In this document: piece by piece, positions 1 to 12,200 of the stretch
Numbering within the stretch: the stretch's first letter is position 1
Layout of the letters: every line of letters begins with the position of its first letter
Assembly: GCA_016987375.1 (NCBI GenBank)
Contig: PJRA01000498.1
Span: 604,018-668,017 of the forward strand
From: Brachionus koreanus
Taxonomy: Eukaryota; Rotifera; Eurotatoria; Ploima; Brachionidae
DNA length: 64,000 bases
Direction: 5' to 3'
Notes under the pieces: model-generated
What the model saw: the letters and a program-made list of their open reading frames with translations, nothing else
What the model was told of the DNA's origin: nothing
The model's database searches: none
Made by a program: the position numbers and the translations under genes

Positions 1-2028
1 TCTAAAATTTCTTCTACTAAAACAATATAAATAAGGATTAAGAAGACTATTAAAAGGAATAATAAAAACAGCCAAAATTTTGAAGTAGTCTCTATTAATA
101 GGTCGCTTGGTTAGTAGAGAATAAGAAGACAAAATAACTAGTGGACCCCAGCAAAAGAAATTCACAATTACCAATAAAAAAATGTTTCTGGCCAATTTTT
201 TTTCTTGAACATATCTCATTTTTAGTTGTAGCTCACTGCTGCACGAACTAAATGACGATCTTCTTTCTATATTCAAAGTGTCAATAAATATGGATGCATA
301 GAGAAAAGAAATCAGCACTAAACAAAAAATTAAAAGAATATTTAGTAATATAATGTAAATAACATGATTAGCGTTTTTTGATTGTAGAGGAAGACAAATT
401 GCATATGCTGAATAGCTGTTCATTTGAAACAAAGGCAATAAGGCTATAAAAATTGAAGCTGTCCATATTAGAACTACCCAAAAAATTGCTGTTCTCAAAC
501 CAATTCGCTTCGAACCAAAAGAATTGCGAATGGCATAGTAGCGGTCAAAAGTGATCAGAGATAGACAAAACGCCGAGGCCACAGAAGAAACTATGCTTAG
601 GAAACCAGCAAAATTGCATGTAAATGAAGCCTGCCATTCTAGAGCTGATTGACCGAATTTATGACGCGATGTTGCGTCTTTGAATGCCAATAAAAATAGA
701 TACCAGGACATTAAAGAGTCTGCTATGGCCAAATTTGAAAGCAAAAATGTTGGAATAAATTGATTATTATGACATTTGTAAAAATGAATACTATTTATAC
801 TGTTATAAACAATTACACTAAAATTGCTTAAAATTCCCAAAATTGACACTAACCATACTCCAATTCTGAGCCATAAGTCTTCTAGTAAATTTTCACAAGG
901 TGTAAATGAATCTGGCAGTGGTAAACATTTTATTTTTCTGTAGCCCTCGAACATCTTGTATTCATTAAATTCAGATGTTGGTCTAACTGCTAGAATTGTG
1001 TAGTTTTTATTCATTAATTTTAAAAATTCCTCAGTGGGTTGATCAACTACATGACTTGTTGGTAAATCCAAAGAGTTTGTTTGTGGTTTGTTTTTAAGAA
1101 AAGGACAGCAATGATAAGAATAGTGAAGACGAAGCTCACGAATGTTTTTAAAAAGACTTGATTTTGGCAAATAATAAAGCTTTTGATTGTCATTTGCTAT
1201 AAAAATTCTAATTGAATGATAAACTTTGCTGTATACAGGAATACTGAATAGGTCGTTTTTGCTCAAATCTAATTTTTGTAAATTTTCAATTGTATCAAAA
1301 GCATTTTCATGTATAAAACCCAAACGATTCCTGGACAAATTTAATTCTATTAATTTTTTCAAATAATAAAAATCCTCTTTGCCAATTGAAGTCAACAAAT
1401 TTCCACTTAAGTTAAGGTCAATTAATTGAAAATCATGATTAAAAACTTCACTCAGACTTTTTATTTGATTATAAGACAAATCTAGTAGAGTCATGCTCAA
1501 ACAATGATCAAATACATATTTTAGATCATCTAAATCATTGTAGGAAAAGTCAATTTTTTCAAGTGAATTCTTAAATTTACAAAACTCTGGATTTATAAAC
1601 TTTAAATGACTACTATGTATTGTGATTTCTCTGATACTATTTGAGTAATAGAGATTAGGCAAAATTGTCAGCTGTGGAATGCTGTCTAATGTTAGATAGT
1701 TGAGATGTTCCATTGAATCAAAAGTATCGTACTTTATTCTCAATTGAATATTGTTCGAGTCAATGTATATAATTTTGATTAGTTTGCTAAATTTGACAAA
1801 ATGAGATCGGTTCAATGTAGTGTTTTGCCATCGGCTCAATAATTCTCTCCGATCATGGTAGCTATAACATTTGATGGCAAAAAAAAACTCGCATTCACAT
1901 ATTTCACATATGTTTTTCTCTCTAATTTCAATTTCTTTCGAATAAACATTTGAATTTTTTCTAATCATATTCGATTGAATTGAGCTAAGATGCATCAAAA
2001 AGATTAAATAAATTATTCTTTTATTCAT
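1..2028 (-). CDS. LGR-type G-protein-coupled receptor (glycoprotein hormone receptor-like), C-terminus cut by window edge
   Basis: One uninterrupted frame of 676 codons from an ATG at 2028 to base 1. It opens with a hydrophobic signal peptide (about residues 1-19), then a Cys-rich cap (CEICEC). About seven leucine-rich repeats of LxxLxLxxNxL type follow (about residues 90-300, for example LDLSYNQI and LNLSRNRL). The hinge has the paired-Cys motif YHCCPF near residue 307, and the pre-TM1 segment reads CLPLPDSFTPCENLL. Both closely resemble the hinge of vertebrate FSH/LH/TSH receptors, which points to a type A LGR. The rhodopsin-like 7TM domain starts near residue 380, with DRYYAI after TM3 (glycoprotein hormone receptors have ERW) and NPYLYC in TM7. 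The cytoplasmic tail lies beyond the window. Expected role: cell-surface receptor for a GPA2/GPB5 (thyrostimulin)-like hormone, signalling through a G protein; the ligand is inferred. No intron is seen. Confidence 0.92.
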   Translation of the reverse strand, partial: MNKRIIYLIFLMHLSSIQSNMIRKNSNVYSKEIEIREKNICEICECEFFFAIKCYSYHDRRELLSRWQNTTLNRSHFVKFSKLIKIIYIDSNNIQLRIKYDTFDSMEHLNYLTLDSIPQLTILPNLYYSNSIREITIHSSHLKFINPEFCKFKNSLEKIDFSYNDLDDLKYVFDHCLSMTLLDLSYNQIKSLSEVFNHDFQLIDLNLSGNLLTSIGKEDFYYLKKLIELNLSRNRLGFIHENAFDTIENLQKLDLSKNDLFSIPVYSKVYHSIRIFIANDNQKLYYLPKSSLFKNIRELRLHYSYHCCPFLKNKPQTNSLDLPTSHVVDQPTEEFLKLMNKNYTILAVRPTSEFNEYKMFEGYRKIKCLPLPDSFTPCENLLEDLWLRIGVWLVSILGILSNFSVIVYNSINSIHFYKCHNNQFIPTFLLSNLAIADSLMSWYLFLLAFKDATSRHKFGQSALEWQASFTCNFAGFLSIVSSVASAFCLSLITFDRYYAIRNSFGSKRIGLRTAIFWVVLIWTASIFIALLPLFQMNSYSAYAICLPLQSKNANHVIYIILLNILLIFCLVLISFLYASIFIDTLNIERRSSFSSCSSELQLKMRYVQEKKLARNIFLLVIVNFFCWGPLVILSSYSLLTKRPINRDYFKILAVFIIPFNSLLNPYLYCFSRRNFR

Positions 2029-3161
2029 TTTTTAAAAAAATTGGAAAAAGTTTTTATCTAAAATTTTATCTAAAATATTTTGATTGTAAAAATATTAATT
2101 TTTTAATCAAAATTGAAAAATTAATAAAAGAAAAAAACAGCCAGTGTGATTGATTCCTAAATGTATACTTGAAAAAAAATTTAAGAAAAAAATAGACTAA
2201 GAAAATTTAGAACTATTGGGTTTAAAAATTTATTTATTTCAGTTTACTAAGGCGATGTAAAAAAAAGAAATAAGTGTCATTCAAAAAGAAAAAAATAAAA
2301 ACAAATTTAATACTAATTTTTTTTCAGGATAAATGGAACCGTGGTCGACCTAAAAAATGCACAGTTTTCGTAGAGCTTAGAATTTGTTTGTAAAAAATTT
2401 TTAAATATTTTACTGCTTGCATAACAATTTTACAGTTTACATTTAATAAAGTTCAAAAAAAAAAATCATTTTTCCTTTTTGTGGTGTATTTTTGTTAAAA
2501 TTTTAAAATTTTGTTTTGTGTTAAAATTTCACATTTTAAGAATCAAAATTTAAATACCATGTTCATAACTTATATTAAATAGCATCTCATGGAGGATTCA
2601 TTTCAATATATGATTTAACAAACTTAAATGTTTTAAATAAATTAAGTACAAGTGCAATAAATATTTACACAATAGATGCATTTGATCGCTATTTTACAGT
2701 GTCGAAATGCAATATTAAAATTTGCCTAAACAAAATTCAAAGAATAGAAATTTGTATATATAAAAAATTAATTAAAAATTGAAAGTTAACTTTGAAAAAA
2801 CTTTTGTAAAAAAATTTTTCTTTTTTAAAAATAATTTAATATCTTTCGTAATGTTATTAATGCAAACACATAAACACTGGTCTTTATTATTTATTTGATC
2901 ATCAAGTTCAATTTGTAAAATTTCCACAAAAATAAACTTTTAGCAAATAAATTAAACGAACAATGTTTTCGTTATTTTTATTAAAATAATGCTATCGGAA
3001 AAAGAAAAATTTAAGTAGTCATCTTTTAAAAAAATTTAAATAGTTTTTTTTTTAATTATAGAAAATAAAGAATAAAATATAAAAGATTTTTTCTTGAATT
3101 TTTTTTCTTAATCTAGCATAACTTTGATTCTAGTAATTATTATAATTTACAGAAAGCTAAC
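2029..3161. other. Intergenic, low-complexity AT-rich DNA
   Basis: Upstream flank of the LGR gene. It is dominated by A and T runs and has no convincing reading frame, tRNA or splice pattern. Nothing specific is recognised. Confidence 0.6.
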
Positions 3162-3592
3162 TAGTGTTGGCAATCAATTATCAATAATCGATTTAATAAT
3201 CGACTAACTTTTATTCGATTAATTTATTTTAATAATAATAATAATAGTTAATATTCTACGGTCAAGTTTAGTTAATCGATTATTAAACCGACTAATTTTA
3301 TTTAGTCGATTATTAAATGGACTTACTTTTTTTAGTTGAATATTAAATCGACTATATTGTTAAATTGATAATCAAATCGACTAATTTATATAGAAATGAA
3401 TAGTTTAATTAGCTAAGATATAATTTTTTTATCAATAAAGTCTTTAAATAGATTTAAAATTCTTTAAAAAAAATTGAATCTATAATTTACATTTTTTAAA
3501 AAAAAATTTTAAATGTCAATTCAATTTTCAACTTTAAAAAATTAGTCGATTTTCGAATTTTCACAATCGATTGTAGTCGATTACCAACACTA
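3162..3592. mobile_element. hAT-type MITE with 8-bp target duplication
   Basis: The ends are inverted copies: TAGTGTTGGCAATC at 3162 and the reverse complement of TAGTGTTGGTAATC ending at 3592. The flanks are aagctaac (3154-3161) and gagctaac (3593-3600), an 8-bp duplication with one mismatch. An 8-bp duplication and a TAGTGTTGG terminus fit hAT elements. The interior is non-coding and filled with degenerate copies of an ATCGATTATTAAATCGACTAA-like unit, so it is a repeat-filled non-autonomous element. Confidence 0.8.
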
Positions 3593-3621
3593 GAGCTAAC
3601 TCAGGTTTAGTGAAATACATG

Positions 3622-3735
3622 TATCTCAAGGGGGCCGACTTTAACATGAGAAGGATGGTCGTTAATGCGTGCACTAAAACCTAAGAATCAAAAGTTATCC
3701 CATGTATGATATCGCAAGGGTTTACGGTACAAAGG
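3622..3735 (+). repeat. Dispersed repeat, copy 1
   Basis: About 105 bp closely matching 14050-14155. Shared blocks include GGGGCCGA, AACATG, AAGGATGGTCG and GCGTGCACTAAAACCTAAG, ending in CAAGGGTTTACGG. It is more GC-rich than its surroundings and lies just outside the hAT MITE. No coding frame. Family not recognised. Confidence 0.7.
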
Positions 3736-4329
3736 AATAAAACAAAATGTTGAAATTCTAAAAACTATTATCTTACATGTTAACAATATGTTGTTGAAAT
3801 TTCAACATACATAGTTTTATTATTAAGAACATTCTAGTAAAATTCCACAAATTTAGAATAATTTAAATTTTGACCAATTTAGATATAGTCTATTTTGGAG
3901 AAATTTTGCACATCGTTAGCAGACTTGAATGACGCAACTTTGAATATTACACAATGCTGCATTAAATAAAAGTCTATTTTTTTATTTGTGCCAAATTTCA
4001 CAAAACCTCTAGATGAACTAAAAGGCATAAAGTAAATTTAGTTCGAGGTAGCTGATAATCATCTTAAATTTTAGATCCTATTAATAGAAATAAATATTTT
4101 AATATGTCATAAAATACATAAAGGATTGATTTTTAATATTTTTAAAGTTTAAACTAAAATTAAAATTATAATCAATTAATCAAATGCCATCTTTACCAGC
4201 TATAATTAAAAAAATAATTTAATAATTTATATTTAATGTTGAATATTTTTGAATTGAAAATAATGCTTTAAAATATTTTAAAACATAGAATACAATGAGA
4301 TCCTAAAAATTTAATAGACGTCTAAGAGA

Positions 4330-4485
4330 TACATTTGGTCCTCAGGATACACTGACATGAGACATTGTAGAATGCTAACATAAACAAAAGAACAAATTCA
4401 GACCCAATAAACAATGCATTAATAACAATAAACTGCGATGGCTTTGGAACGTACTTAGAATGAAAAAAGAAGCATCAAAAAACTC
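4330..4485 (+). mobile_element. Old 3' fragment of a non-LTR retrotransposon
   Basis: Similar at the DNA level to 13020-13175 inside the innexin intron: CACTG.C.TGAGACATTGT, AAAAGAACAAATTCAGA.CC, GCGATGGCTT and TTAGAATGAAA. It corresponds to the end of the reverse-transcriptase reading frame and carries several indels, so it is dead. Confidence 0.7.
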
Positions 4486-4935
4486 CCTTCAATGGATACT
4501 TCAAGGCTCATCTTAATTGGAATATCATGAGCAGAAAAAAAGATACCAAACGTGCTAATTTATAACTTGATCGGTTATAGAAAGAGTAAAGGCAAAAGAT
4601 ACGTAAAAATAAAAATGGATCAGCATTTGCATATTAGTTAAAAAAAAACGTTAAAAAAAATTATCAACACTTGATTTTCATTTGATTTGATATATTTTAA
4701 AAGTGAAAATTATTTAGCCAAAAAAACAAGCATTTACAATTGATGCAAATATACTGAATGAAAAAGAATTTCTTCTTCTAGCTAAAAAGATTTAAAAAAA
4801 AACTTCAAAAATTCTAAATATTAAATTTAAATTTTTTAAAAATATATTTAATTCAACTATAAATAGAAATTCTTTGAATAAAAATTTAAAAAAAAAACAT
4901 TTTTGCATTTTCTTAATAGAAAAAAAGATTCAAGC

Positions 4936-5316
4936 ATGTCAGATATATTTGAAGATAACAAGCCTCGGAATCGCCTTTGGGATAAAATAAAAAAAGAACC
5001 AGCACCAATTATTGGTCTAGCAGGTTTAGCTGGAGTTGTAGGATATTCTCTCTTTCATTTTACTAAAAGAGACAAGGATTTGAAGACCAGTGTTTATGTG
5101 TATTGATTTAATTTGATTTAAATCATTTTCTTTTTTTTTAATTTTTTTTTAAGAATTCAGACAAGAGTTTTTGCTCAGGGAATGGTTGTTGGAGCTTTAA
5201 CATTGGGTCTCCTCTATCATATGTACCATACTTACAATGAAACGAAAGTTGTTCCACAGCTTCCACCAACAGTTGCAATTATTGAACCTAAAGATATTAA
5301 AGAAATCAAAAAATAG
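4936..5316 (+). CDS. HIGD1: HIG1-domain mitochondrial inner-membrane protein, two exons
   Basis: Exons 4936-5091 and 5161-5316 join in phase 0 across a GT..AG intron and give 103 aa, about the length of animal HIGD1A. The protein begins MSDIFEDNKPRNRLWDKIKK. It has two membrane spans: PIIGLAGLAGVVGYSLFHF (exon 1) and the second HIG1 helix with RVFAQGMVVGALTLGLLYHM (exon 2). The RxxxQxxVVGALTLG pattern at the second span is typical of the family. HIG1 proteins bind respiratory-chain supercomplexes (complexes III and IV) in the mitochondrial inner membrane. An in-frame ATG at 4903 is less likely to be the start because its segment resembles a splice-acceptor or 5'UTR sequence. An AATAAA lies about 20 bp after the stop. 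Confidence 0.88.
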
Positions 5317-5990
5317 AAATTAAGGCTTTTTAAAAAAATAAAATATATCAAAAATTGCTAATAAAATTGTACTACTTATTTCACAGAATTTTTTTATTTT
5401 AGGAATAAAATAAAACTAAATATTTTTTAAATAATTTTGATTATATCGATTTTCAGTCAAATTAAATTGACGTAAATTAAACTTTTCTAATTTAATCACC
5501 TCGGTATTCTAAATTAAAAAAATAAAATTTTATAAAAGACAGAAATTTTAATCTAAAAAATAAATAAAGCAGAAATTTAAGCAAGATAAAAACAAAACAG
5601 AATAATTATTTAATTAAAAAAAAAAACATTAAATTCCATTTAATTTTCCTTTTTCAATAAATTTAACCCGAAATGCACTCAATTTTGTTCTGATTTACCT
5701 AGAATATTTTTTCGAGGAAAAATCTAAATTAAATTTTGCTTGTAAATGATTTTAGATTACCTGATAGGCGAAGAATATAAAAATAAATTTAAATTTATCT
5801 TTTAATTGTTTAATATTTATAATTTTTATTTATTTTAAAAATTGTTTAGGTTCAAATTAATTAATCTATATAAATTATCGAAAAAAAATTTTGCTATCAA
5901 AAAAAAAATTACAAAACGAATCAAATTTAACTAAAAACTTAAATTTAATCATTAAAATTGGAAAAAAAAAACAAATAATGGTCGATTCTT
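5317..5990. other. Intergenic, nothing recognised
   Basis: A/T-run DNA between the HIG1 gene and a hAT remnant. No supported gene or RNA. Confidence 0.5.
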
Positions 5991-5993
5991 AAT

Positions 5994-6989
5994 TTAAAAA
6001 AAAACTGAATTAGTCTTGATAAAAGTTAATTTTTCAAGACTTCTCGGATTTAGTCTGTTTCTTAGATCATCTTGAATCAGTCCTGGAATACAAAATAAAC
6101 TTTCAACAGGAACTGAAGTTGGAGCAATCGCAAATAGTTCTAGTGCAAGCGAATTTAAAAATGGAAATATTTGGCAATATTTAAAAAAAAAAATCAATAG
6201 GATTATTTAGTCCATTTTCATCTCCTTCTGTGTGAACATGTGTAAAATTTACAAATTTTTCAAATTCATCTGTTAACTCTGCTTCAGATTCTGACATTAA
6301 ACTAGTTTTGTTAACTTTTAATTTATTCAGCAAACATCTTTTTCTTAAAGCTTTTCTTGCAGAGGTTGATACTGGTGTTGTCGTACATAAATTTGATGGA
6401 TCAGTTAAATGTTGTGTTGAACTGGAAAGTGAACCTGAAATAGGTGTTTAATCTGAGTTCTGTAACTGAACTGAACTTGAATGTGATTGAATAGGATTAG
6501 GCATAGAAAGACCATTGGTAGTTGATGTGGTGTAGATAATTTGATCAGTGTTTTTGTACACTTGTATTTTTAGACGATTTTTATTTTTTTCATGGTAACT
6601 AATCATGTAGCTTTTTGCAGCTTTCAACTTATCTGATCGGTTTCAATTCTAATAAATTCAAATATTTTATAATCAAAGTCTAAGTAAGTTTTAGCTTTAA
6701 AAAAGTCATTTTCAAATGCATAATTAAATCTTTTTTTTAACGAAGCTAACAAAACATCTCGTAGACCACTAACATCACCATCTACAATTCGAACGTTCAA
6801 AAATTCTGAATTTACCAAATTGTAAATAGCTGGATATAAATGAGAAATGACATGATATTTTCGAGCACTTAAAACTGTTGTTAAATCACTTAAAGGATCT
6901 AATAAGCTGCATAATTCATTTAGTATTTCAAATTCAGTTTTTGATGGAACATTAGGTGCTATTGTTTTATTATCCGGATCAAGTGACAT
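5994..6989 (-). pseudogene. hAT-family transposase remnant (C-terminal half)
   Basis: Two blocks on the minus strand are recognisable. The first (6989-6624) contains LLDPLSDLTTVLSARKYHVI and SHLYPAIYNL, the part of hAT/ZBED transposases before the dimerisation domain. The second (6214-5997) is the hAT C-terminal dimerisation domain: FPFLNSLALELFAIAPTSVP, VESLFCIPG and RNRLNPRSLEKL. A stop in the low-complexity linker (about 6450) and a frame change near 6195 separate them. No N-terminal zinc finger or catalytic core was found upstream. It is a truncated, inactive domain fragment. Confidence 0.8.
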
Positions 6990-7320
6990 GAAGCTTTATC
7001 TGGAAAAGTTTGAAGTATTCCTTGAATTAATTTGAATAGAAATTTTATTATTAATATGCTTTAAAAAATAAGGTGAATTATTACATATAAAAATGGATAA
7101 AATTAATTCAGTGTGATTGAAATGGTAGATAATACCAAAAGAAAACAAAAAAACTAAGGGTGGCCAGCAGAAGTAGTACTTTTTTACCAATATTAAAAAA
7201 AAATTTCTACAAAATTCAAATAACTTTTATAAAATTTTAGATGTGGAATGGGAAAAATTTGCTTGACATACATCTTCATGGAATAAGTATTTAACTTCTT
7301 TAATGGAGATTCTTTTTTTC

Positions 7321-7575
7321 TGAAGAAAGAGCAAATGGTATTATTATTTTTGGGGACCTAATTTTCAAGTCAAAAAGGCTTCCACTTGAGTTAGAAAGAT
7401 TTGAGATTTTGAAAAGTATGTAATTTAAAAAAAAATAACAAATCTAAATAGTTTATATTTAGAATGTGCAATAGCAAGAGCTAAACCTTCTCTTGACAAG
7501 TTCGAGCAAACCTGGAAAGAATTTCTAACAATGGCTAAAAGAAAATGTTGGGACACAAAAATCAGAAAAAAATAA
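7321..7575 (+). pseudogene. Possible two-exon gene end or gene fragment, unknown
   Basis: A frame with ERANGIIIFGDLIFKSKRLP runs to a GTATGT donor after 7415. It continues in phase after an AG acceptor at 7461-7462 with CAIARAKPSLDKFEQTWKEF and ends at TAA 7573-7575. The intron is only about 47 bp, like the real introns in this window. No start codon or upstream exon could be fixed. It could be the last two exons of a small gene or a relic. Function not recognised. Confidence 0.35.
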
Positions 7576-8147
7576 TGTTTTTAAAAAAAAATTTTAAAGT
7601 TAAATTAATTAAATTAAATATTTTCATAAATTTTAATTAACTAATATTTTTTCCGTGTATTTTTTTTTCAATTAAAATTGCATCAAAATTAATCGCAATT
7701 TTGTTTTAAATTTTCTAAATAATTAGCATTCATTTTTTTTTCAAAAATGAAGAGTTATCTAAGAGAAAAACGTAGATAATTTCGAAAGAAAATTCTCACG
7801 ATCTTTGATTTTTTTCGTTATTTTTCTAAACAAGATCTTTTAAGAGTCTCTTTCAATTTTTTTTCATGAATAAAGATCATATGTTTCTAAACGGTTATTT
7901 ATTTGCTAAAAGCTGTTCGCTTCAAGCTTTACATTTAAAAGTTTTGAGATAGAAATATAATAACTCTTGGCTAATTTTTAAATTGCTTCTTTTGAAAACA
8001 CAGATCATAAGAAATCTTGCGTGTAAGGTGGTAAAATTTAATTCAAGAAAAGAAATACTTCAAGAGAGAAATTTGGATCTGTGGACTCTTTAATTAGTTG
8101 TGTTTTTTAAACCTGATGTTCATGTTATATTAAAAAAAGCTTATGAC

Positions 8148-8898
8148 CTAAAAGGACATTTTGAACCTGAAAATCTAACTTTGATTTTTCATTTTTAAAT
8201 TATGTCCTCTTTGGGTACTAGGGGCCGAAAGTTGACCAATTCAAAAAAATTAATAATATTCAAATTCATATAACTAATGAATACAAAAGCTTGATATAAT
8301 AATCGACCCCTCTATTGATAGTTGAGACTTTAAGCTACAATAGTATAATATAGTCATAGTTATTATAATTATTTTTGGCCAAGTAATACACAATAATAAG
8401 AAAAATCGATTTTTTTAGTATTCAAAGTTGAGTTTTGATTCCTTCCCTTAATTTTTACAATATGTTTAGATGCTGCAAGATTAAAATTAGGTAAAAATAA
8501 TTAAAATACGATTATTCTCTAGATTTAAATAAACTAAAATAAAATTTTTGAAAGAAAATGCTAAATTTGTTTAATTCTAACTTTTAACTCAAGTAGATTT
8601 TTCGTTTTTAGATTGTCAGTTTGTAAAGTTTTTGATGCACTTTCAGAATCGTGGTCGATCTTATTGTAAAAATTAAAGGAATGAATCAAAACTCAACTTT
8701 GAATTCTAAAAAAGTCGATTTTTCTTATTATTGTGTATTACTTGGCCAAAAATAATTATACCTAAAGAGGACATAATTTAAAAATTAAAAATCAAGTGCA
8801 CTATAATGTATTTTTGGTCGTAGAATTCAAATATCATAATGGTTTTTTAAAAAAATAAAAAATCAAAGTTAGATTTTCAGGTTCAAAATTTCCTTTAC
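8148..8898. repeat. Nested inverted-repeat (foldback) element
   Basis: The outer arms at about 8150-8190 and 8857-8898 share TTTTGAACCTGAAAATCTAA followed by CTTTGATTTTT as reverse complements. The inner arms at 8364-8446 and 8678-8760 share AATTATTTTTGGCCAAGTAA and ACACAATAATAAGAAAAATCGA. The left side carries about 150 bp (8213-8360) absent from the right, so the arms were later disrupted. No coding sequence. Probably a decayed foldback DNA transposon. Confidence 0.75.
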
Positions 8899-9243
8899 AA
8901 TAAATTATTTTTTTCTGTGTGAACTGAACTGAAGTGAACTAAAGCTTAAATTCAAAAATAAATTTTAAATGGTAAAAAAATTACTTTATTTTAATGGGAA
9001 AAAAAAATATTTACAAAATTAAAAAAAAAAAATTCAAAAATAAAATATTAGTGTAAGAATATTTTTCTCTGTTTGATTATTTGTTAAATTGATCTATTCT
9101 AATCAGCTATTTTATTTTCTTTTAAAAACGGCACTCGATATCACTCGATATGTGATTGACAATTGCATATTTTAATATATATATATTTTTTTTTTTATTT
9201 ATTGAAATTGTAGTATGCATATAAGGCTAGTTGATCGATTGAG

Positions 9244-12200
9244 CTAAGTCTCAGTTTCAAAGTATTTAGACGACCTTTCATTTGTTTCGTCTTGATCATT
9301 CAAATTATCATCTTCATTTAAATCACATATTTTTCCATCTTTTCTCTGAGATTTTTCCTCTTCATTTTCTAAACTATCATTATTGGACAGACTGTTTGGA
9401 TCGTGAGAAACAGCCCGTAAGATACGCACTGCTCCGGGCTCAGTTTTCTTCAGTTTCCGGCCCAGATTGTTGGGCTTGATAACTCTAGGTCTGATGGGCG
9501 CTGACTTATAACTTATATTAGCTATTGTATTACGTTTCGATTTAAGATAATTAAACTGTGGCCTATTTTCGTGCTCATCTTCATCCTGACTGCTGGGATC
9601 CTCGTCAGGCTTAGAGAAGGCCGAGTTGTCGCTAACATCTCTTTTGTATTCCAATGACTCGTCGTCGTTCAAGTCTTCTTCGTCAGACCGGTTAAACTTG
9701 CGCTGCTTGCGATAATATTTCCACAATTCTTGTATCAATTCGGTGCACACAAAATCACTTGTGTTCGATGACAAAATTCTGAGTATAAACAGGCCATCGG
9801 ACTCCAAATAGTCGTGGACAAAGTGCTGAATTAGGTCTCTCTCGAACTCGTGCAGTTCGAGATCGGGCATTTGTTCAAAATTAAGGGTATTTTTTTGTTT
9901 CCATAGCAACGCTTGACGCATTATTTCTATGCGTCGCGTAATATAGCGCAGTCTTTTGGACGGCAAAAAACGGTATGTCCAAACGCACAGGCTGTAAATG
10001 TTTACCATGAGAACAATTCCATACCAGAACCAAATGAATGTGAAAATTTGCTGATTGAAAAGATTTATGGGCAAAACGCACTGGACCGTGTACCGATGGC
10101 TCACTTTTGGATTGCCTACCTCGCGTATCCTAAAGTCGCACATGCTTATTTTGGGAAATATGCGCGAGCCAGTGTCCCAGCCTTTGCCATTGATTATTTT
10201 GTCCAAAAGCTCGAAGCCGAATTTGTGAAACTCGTGGCCTAGGAGCAAATTTAGAACGAACAATTGACAAATGCAGTTGGCTATAAAGGCCAATTTAATG
10301 AACAAATAGAGCACCATTAAATAGTTTCCGAGAAATTTTCCGCTTATGCAACAAACGACTGATATTAGACGTTTGATGAAAATTGATCGGCGCGTTTCTT
10401 TGCGGCGACGCGGATCGTCTACGTATTGATCGACGGCTGTTAGCATATATGTCATGTACTTTTGCCGATTTTCGTACTTATCCACTGATTTGTAGTTCGA
10501 TGCTGCTTCGACTATGTCGCGTATGTCTATTCCTGAGCGACGTGACAGTGCTCGCCATGCAATGTGTGGAATGTAAAAAAAAAATGCCTGAGACAACAAG
10601 ATAAACGGCACCCATTGATAGTACTTTAACTCGAAACTTTTGCGTATTTGTTCGGCTTCGGGAAGCTTCTGATCCAACGATATGTAGTATGTATTCGATA
10701 CCCAACAAATGTCGTTTATATATTCTTCGTAATTTCCTTTTCAACAACACATTTTTATTAAATTTATAATTTAAAAATTAATTTTGAAAAAAAATAATTA
10801 AATTCTATGTTTAAGCTATATTCTATTTAAATGCTTTATTAATCAACAAAATTGGTTATGCTAACAGAAAAAAAATCAGAAGCTTTATTTTTATTTTTTA
10901 TTTTTGAATTTATATTTTTTAAATTTTTCATAGTTGTAGTATTAGGAGTCAATTTTAGAGTTACTAAACAGGGTACTGCCCTTATCATAGTCGATTGATT
11001 AACACTTCATTTATTAAATTCATTTAAAAAAAAAAATTATTAATGTTAGAAATTTATAAATTTAAAAACGCGTATAATATATTTTAATAACTAAAATATG
11101 TAATCAAAAAACTTAAATACTTAATTTGGAACAAAATTAAAAAATTTTATTTTATTTTTGTAATTAATGTCAATTATGTTTATTTTGCCACTTTTCCAAT
11201 TTATTATTACATAATTGATTGAAAGGAACTATTATACAACAAAAAAAAAACGAAAATTAAATATTAATTAATCTGATAATGTTCAATAAAAATTTACTCT
11301 TTTTATCTTTCTTGATTTTTTTTATCAAGTTAACTGTTCACCATTTTTATATCAATGTAACCTTATCCCTTAAATTCCATTTATATAAAAATACCCCAAA
11401 ACATTTCTCACGATCAGTTTTTTGAATCTAATTCAAAGATAAGAACTAAAGGAAAAGGTAAAACTTATTTTCCTATTTCACAGGTAATAACTGGTAATAA
11501 CTGTATTTCTGTAGTTTTCTTTCTTTGGAGAATGCTAAAAAGTGCCAAGATCGATCTTTTAGATTTTAGTCAGACCCTAGCAACTTGGCCCTTAGAGCTA
11601 TCTTTTTTTCTATTCTTTATCTTATATTTAGTATTTTAATGAGATTCTTAACTGATGATAATAATTCTTTAAATCATGTCAATCTTAATTGGGATTAATT
11701 GGGACAAATTCTCGTTTATCTTAGATCATATTGGGCTACCTTCTCCTTAATTTTGTTCAATAGTGACAAATTCCCTTCATTTCGGTTCGATTCGGACGAA
11801 CTCTTCTTAATTCAATTCGATTTAGGCTTATTCGCAAAAAAAAAGTAGGGTTAAAGTTATTGAAAAATTACCGAAAAATAAGCACTGAAGACCAACCGGT
11901 TCAAAAAACAAAAAATAATAAATTAAGTATTTTTGTATATAAAAAATATATTTTGGTTATATTTTTATTTTTTTGTTCTAATTAGTTAATTTGTGTTATT
12001 TTTTTCTAAGAAATAACATTAGATAAAAAAATTTGTTCCAAATTTAGTATTATAGTTTTTTATTTGCATAAAAAAAACACAGGTAACAATTATATTCCAT
12101 TTAAAAATTGAATAGAATTATTGATTTAATTTCACATCAAGGTATTTAATAGTGATGATGGTTAACCAGCGTTTGAAATATGTTTAGCCAATTTTTGGTC

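Noticed and set aside
4903..4935. Upstream in-frame ATG for the HIG1 protein
   Set aside because: It adds a lysine-rich stretch not typical of the family and overlaps a TTTTGCATTTTCTTAATAG acceptor-like sequence; ATG 4936 gives the family start.
9282..10604. Several plus-strand open frames over the innexin exon
   Set aside because: They are shadows of the minus-strand innexin coding sequence, which has clear family motifs.
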